From Balneolaceae bacterium (lineage in GTDB: Bacteria; Bacteroidota; Rhodothermia; Balneolales; Balneolaceae), in assembly GCA_007123785.1 (NCBI GenBank), contig SLGL01000324.1, forward strand, positions 1 through 6,401: 6,401 bases of DNA, read 5' to 3'. A program made the position numbers and the translations under genes. The notes beneath the pieces were generated by a model. That model had not been told where the DNA came from and searched no databases. It saw nothing but the letters and a program-made list of their open reading frames with translations. Shown in pieces: positions 5,366 to 6,401 of this stretch (position 1 is the first letter of the stretch; the number at the start of each line of letters is the position of its first letter).

Positions 5366-6401
5366 ATGGACAAAAGAGTTCAAATCGCCGGCAGTTCCTT
5401 ATCAGAATCCAAAAAACTTGCCCAGGCAGTAAGCGATATTTGTGATTTAATGGAGAAGATATACCGCGAGGGCGACTATCCAAAATTAATGGTGAAGCGG
5501 TCATGGTCGGAACACAACCCGATTATCACCGGTGAGATGGCATTACCGGGTGCCTACCGGTGGTATTTGATGAGAGAGATCAAAAAATTGCTTGAAAAAG
5601 GAGCTGAAGTGAAAGTATTTCCATCGCGGCCAAGAGTTGCGATGAACGATCCTGTTCTTTTCGATAATGCCGATGAAGATGAGTGGGATATTACCCAAAA
5701 AAAGCTGTTTCTGTTCAGTCCGGAGCGGATCGATATTTCACTGAACCGACTGGAACACTACACCGGTACTCAGCCCGAAGATTTCCAGCGCTATATCCTT
5801 TTCACCAATTACGATATGCATGTGGAGGTGTTCAACAAATTATATCCCGATTGTATAAAACCGGATCGCCCGGTGCAGATGCCGGCCTACCATCATAAAC
5901 TGCCAGATAACAAAGGGCTTTCACTGGTAAATATTGGCGTTGGTCCCTCGAACGCCAAAACTATTTCCGATCATGCGGCAGTATTGCGTCCGGATGCGAT
6001 GATTATGGTGGGCCACTGCGGCGGGCTGCGCAATCACCAGGAGATCGGTGATTTTGTTCTGGCCACCGGTTTTATGCGAGCCGACGGTATTCTGGATAAT
6101 ATCCTGCCACTGAATATTCCAATTACGCCGAACCATCTACTCAATATTTATATGATGGAAGTACTGGAAAACTATGAGCGAAACTTTCGCGTCGGCACCG
6201 TTTATACTACCGCCAACCGTAACTGGGAGTTTATTAAAAAGCAAACGGTTGAGGAAATTCACGTCAGCCGAAGTGTGGCCATCGATATGGAATCGGCCAC
6301 TGTCGCGACAAACGGATATCGGTATCGGGTGCCATTTGCGACACTTCTATGTGTGAGCGACAAACCGCTTCACGGCAAACCGAAACTGAGTAGTGGTGCA
6401 A
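5366..6401 (+). CDS. amn: AMP nucleosidase, 3' end cut by window edge
   Basis: The frame from the ATG at 5366 is open for 345 codons to the window edge. The family hydrolyses AMP to adenine and ribose 5-phosphate in the cytosol. The N-terminal AMP-nucleosidase domain (about 10-180) carries HYTGT (131-135), LFTNY (145-149) and QMPAYH (171-176). The phosphorylase-like catalytic domain starts at about 186 with NIGVGPSNAK (189-198), then MVGHCGGLR (214-222), GTVYTT (277-282), RNWE (285-288), AIDMESAT (305-312) and LLCVSDKPLHG (327-337). Asp332 in SDKP is the expected catalytic acid. These motifs closely match E. coli Amn (484 residues) as I remember it. From that comparison about 55 residues remain beyond the edge, giving a protein near 400 residues. 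The N-domain and the segment before GTV look shorter than in E. coli. It diverges from the Nudix gene, whose product would supply AMP. Confidence 0.95.
   Translation, partial: MDKRVQIAGSSLSESKKLAQAVSDICDLMEKIYREGDYPKLMVKRSWSEHNPIITGEMALPGAYRWYLMREIKKLLEKGAEVKVFPSRPRVAMNDPVLFDNADEDEWDITQKKLFLFSPERIDISLNRLEHYTGTQPEDFQRYILFTNYDMHVEVFNKLYPDCIKPDRPVQMPAYHHKLPDNKGLSLVNIGVGPSNAKTISDHAAVLRPDAMIMVGHCGGLRNHQEIGDFVLATGFMRADGILDNILPLNIPITPNHLLNIYMMEVLENYERNFRVGTVYTTANRNWEFIKKQTVEEIHVSRSVAIDMESATVATNGYRYRVPFATLLCVSDKPLHGKPKLSSGA

Noticed and set aside
5683..6356. Small open frames on both strands inside the right-edge gene
   Set aside because: They lie within AMP nucleosidase, whose motifs run continuously through this interval.

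Overview
The window looks like an ordinary piece of bacterial chromosome carrying seven protein-coding genes, two of which run off the edges. I see no RNA gene, CRISPR array, insertion sequence or phage-like gene. Start codons mostly lack a Shine-Dalgarno sequence and sit behind A/T-rich leaders. Together with the style of the proteins, this suggests a member of the Bacteroidota / Balneolota / Rhodothermota assemblage, but that placement is inference and no marker gene confirms it.

Left part (1-2612): a partial NAD-type short-chain dehydrogenase (SDR) on the minus strand is transcribed away from an alpha/beta-fold hydrolase on the plus strand. A 210-bp divergent spacer separates them and contains one perfect short palindrome. 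A second SDR, of NADP type and resembling sepiapterin/benzil reductases, follows the hydrolase in the same direction after 120 bp. These three are small-molecule enzymes whose substrates cannot be read from sequence.

Middle (2613-4747): a 398-bp stretch without a convincing gene contains several inverted repeats and a tiny reading frame whose start looks like a sugar cytidylyltransferase. It is followed by a lipoprotein of a conserved but uncharacterised family, then by a nucleotidyltransferase-fold protein (NTP_transf_5 type) that appears to begin at a TTG codon just behind a small hairpin.

Right part (4776-6401): a Nudix hydrolase of ADP-ribose pyrophosphatase type (minus) and AMP nucleosidase (plus, cut by the window edge) diverge with only 20 bp between their start codons. 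Their family reactions join: ADP-ribose gives AMP plus ribose 5-phosphate, and AMP gives adenine plus ribose 5-phosphate. The pair could therefore form a nucleotide-salvage module. This is the most coherent functional story in the window. I found no clear evidence of a wholly new system; the items in Part 2 are modest leads.
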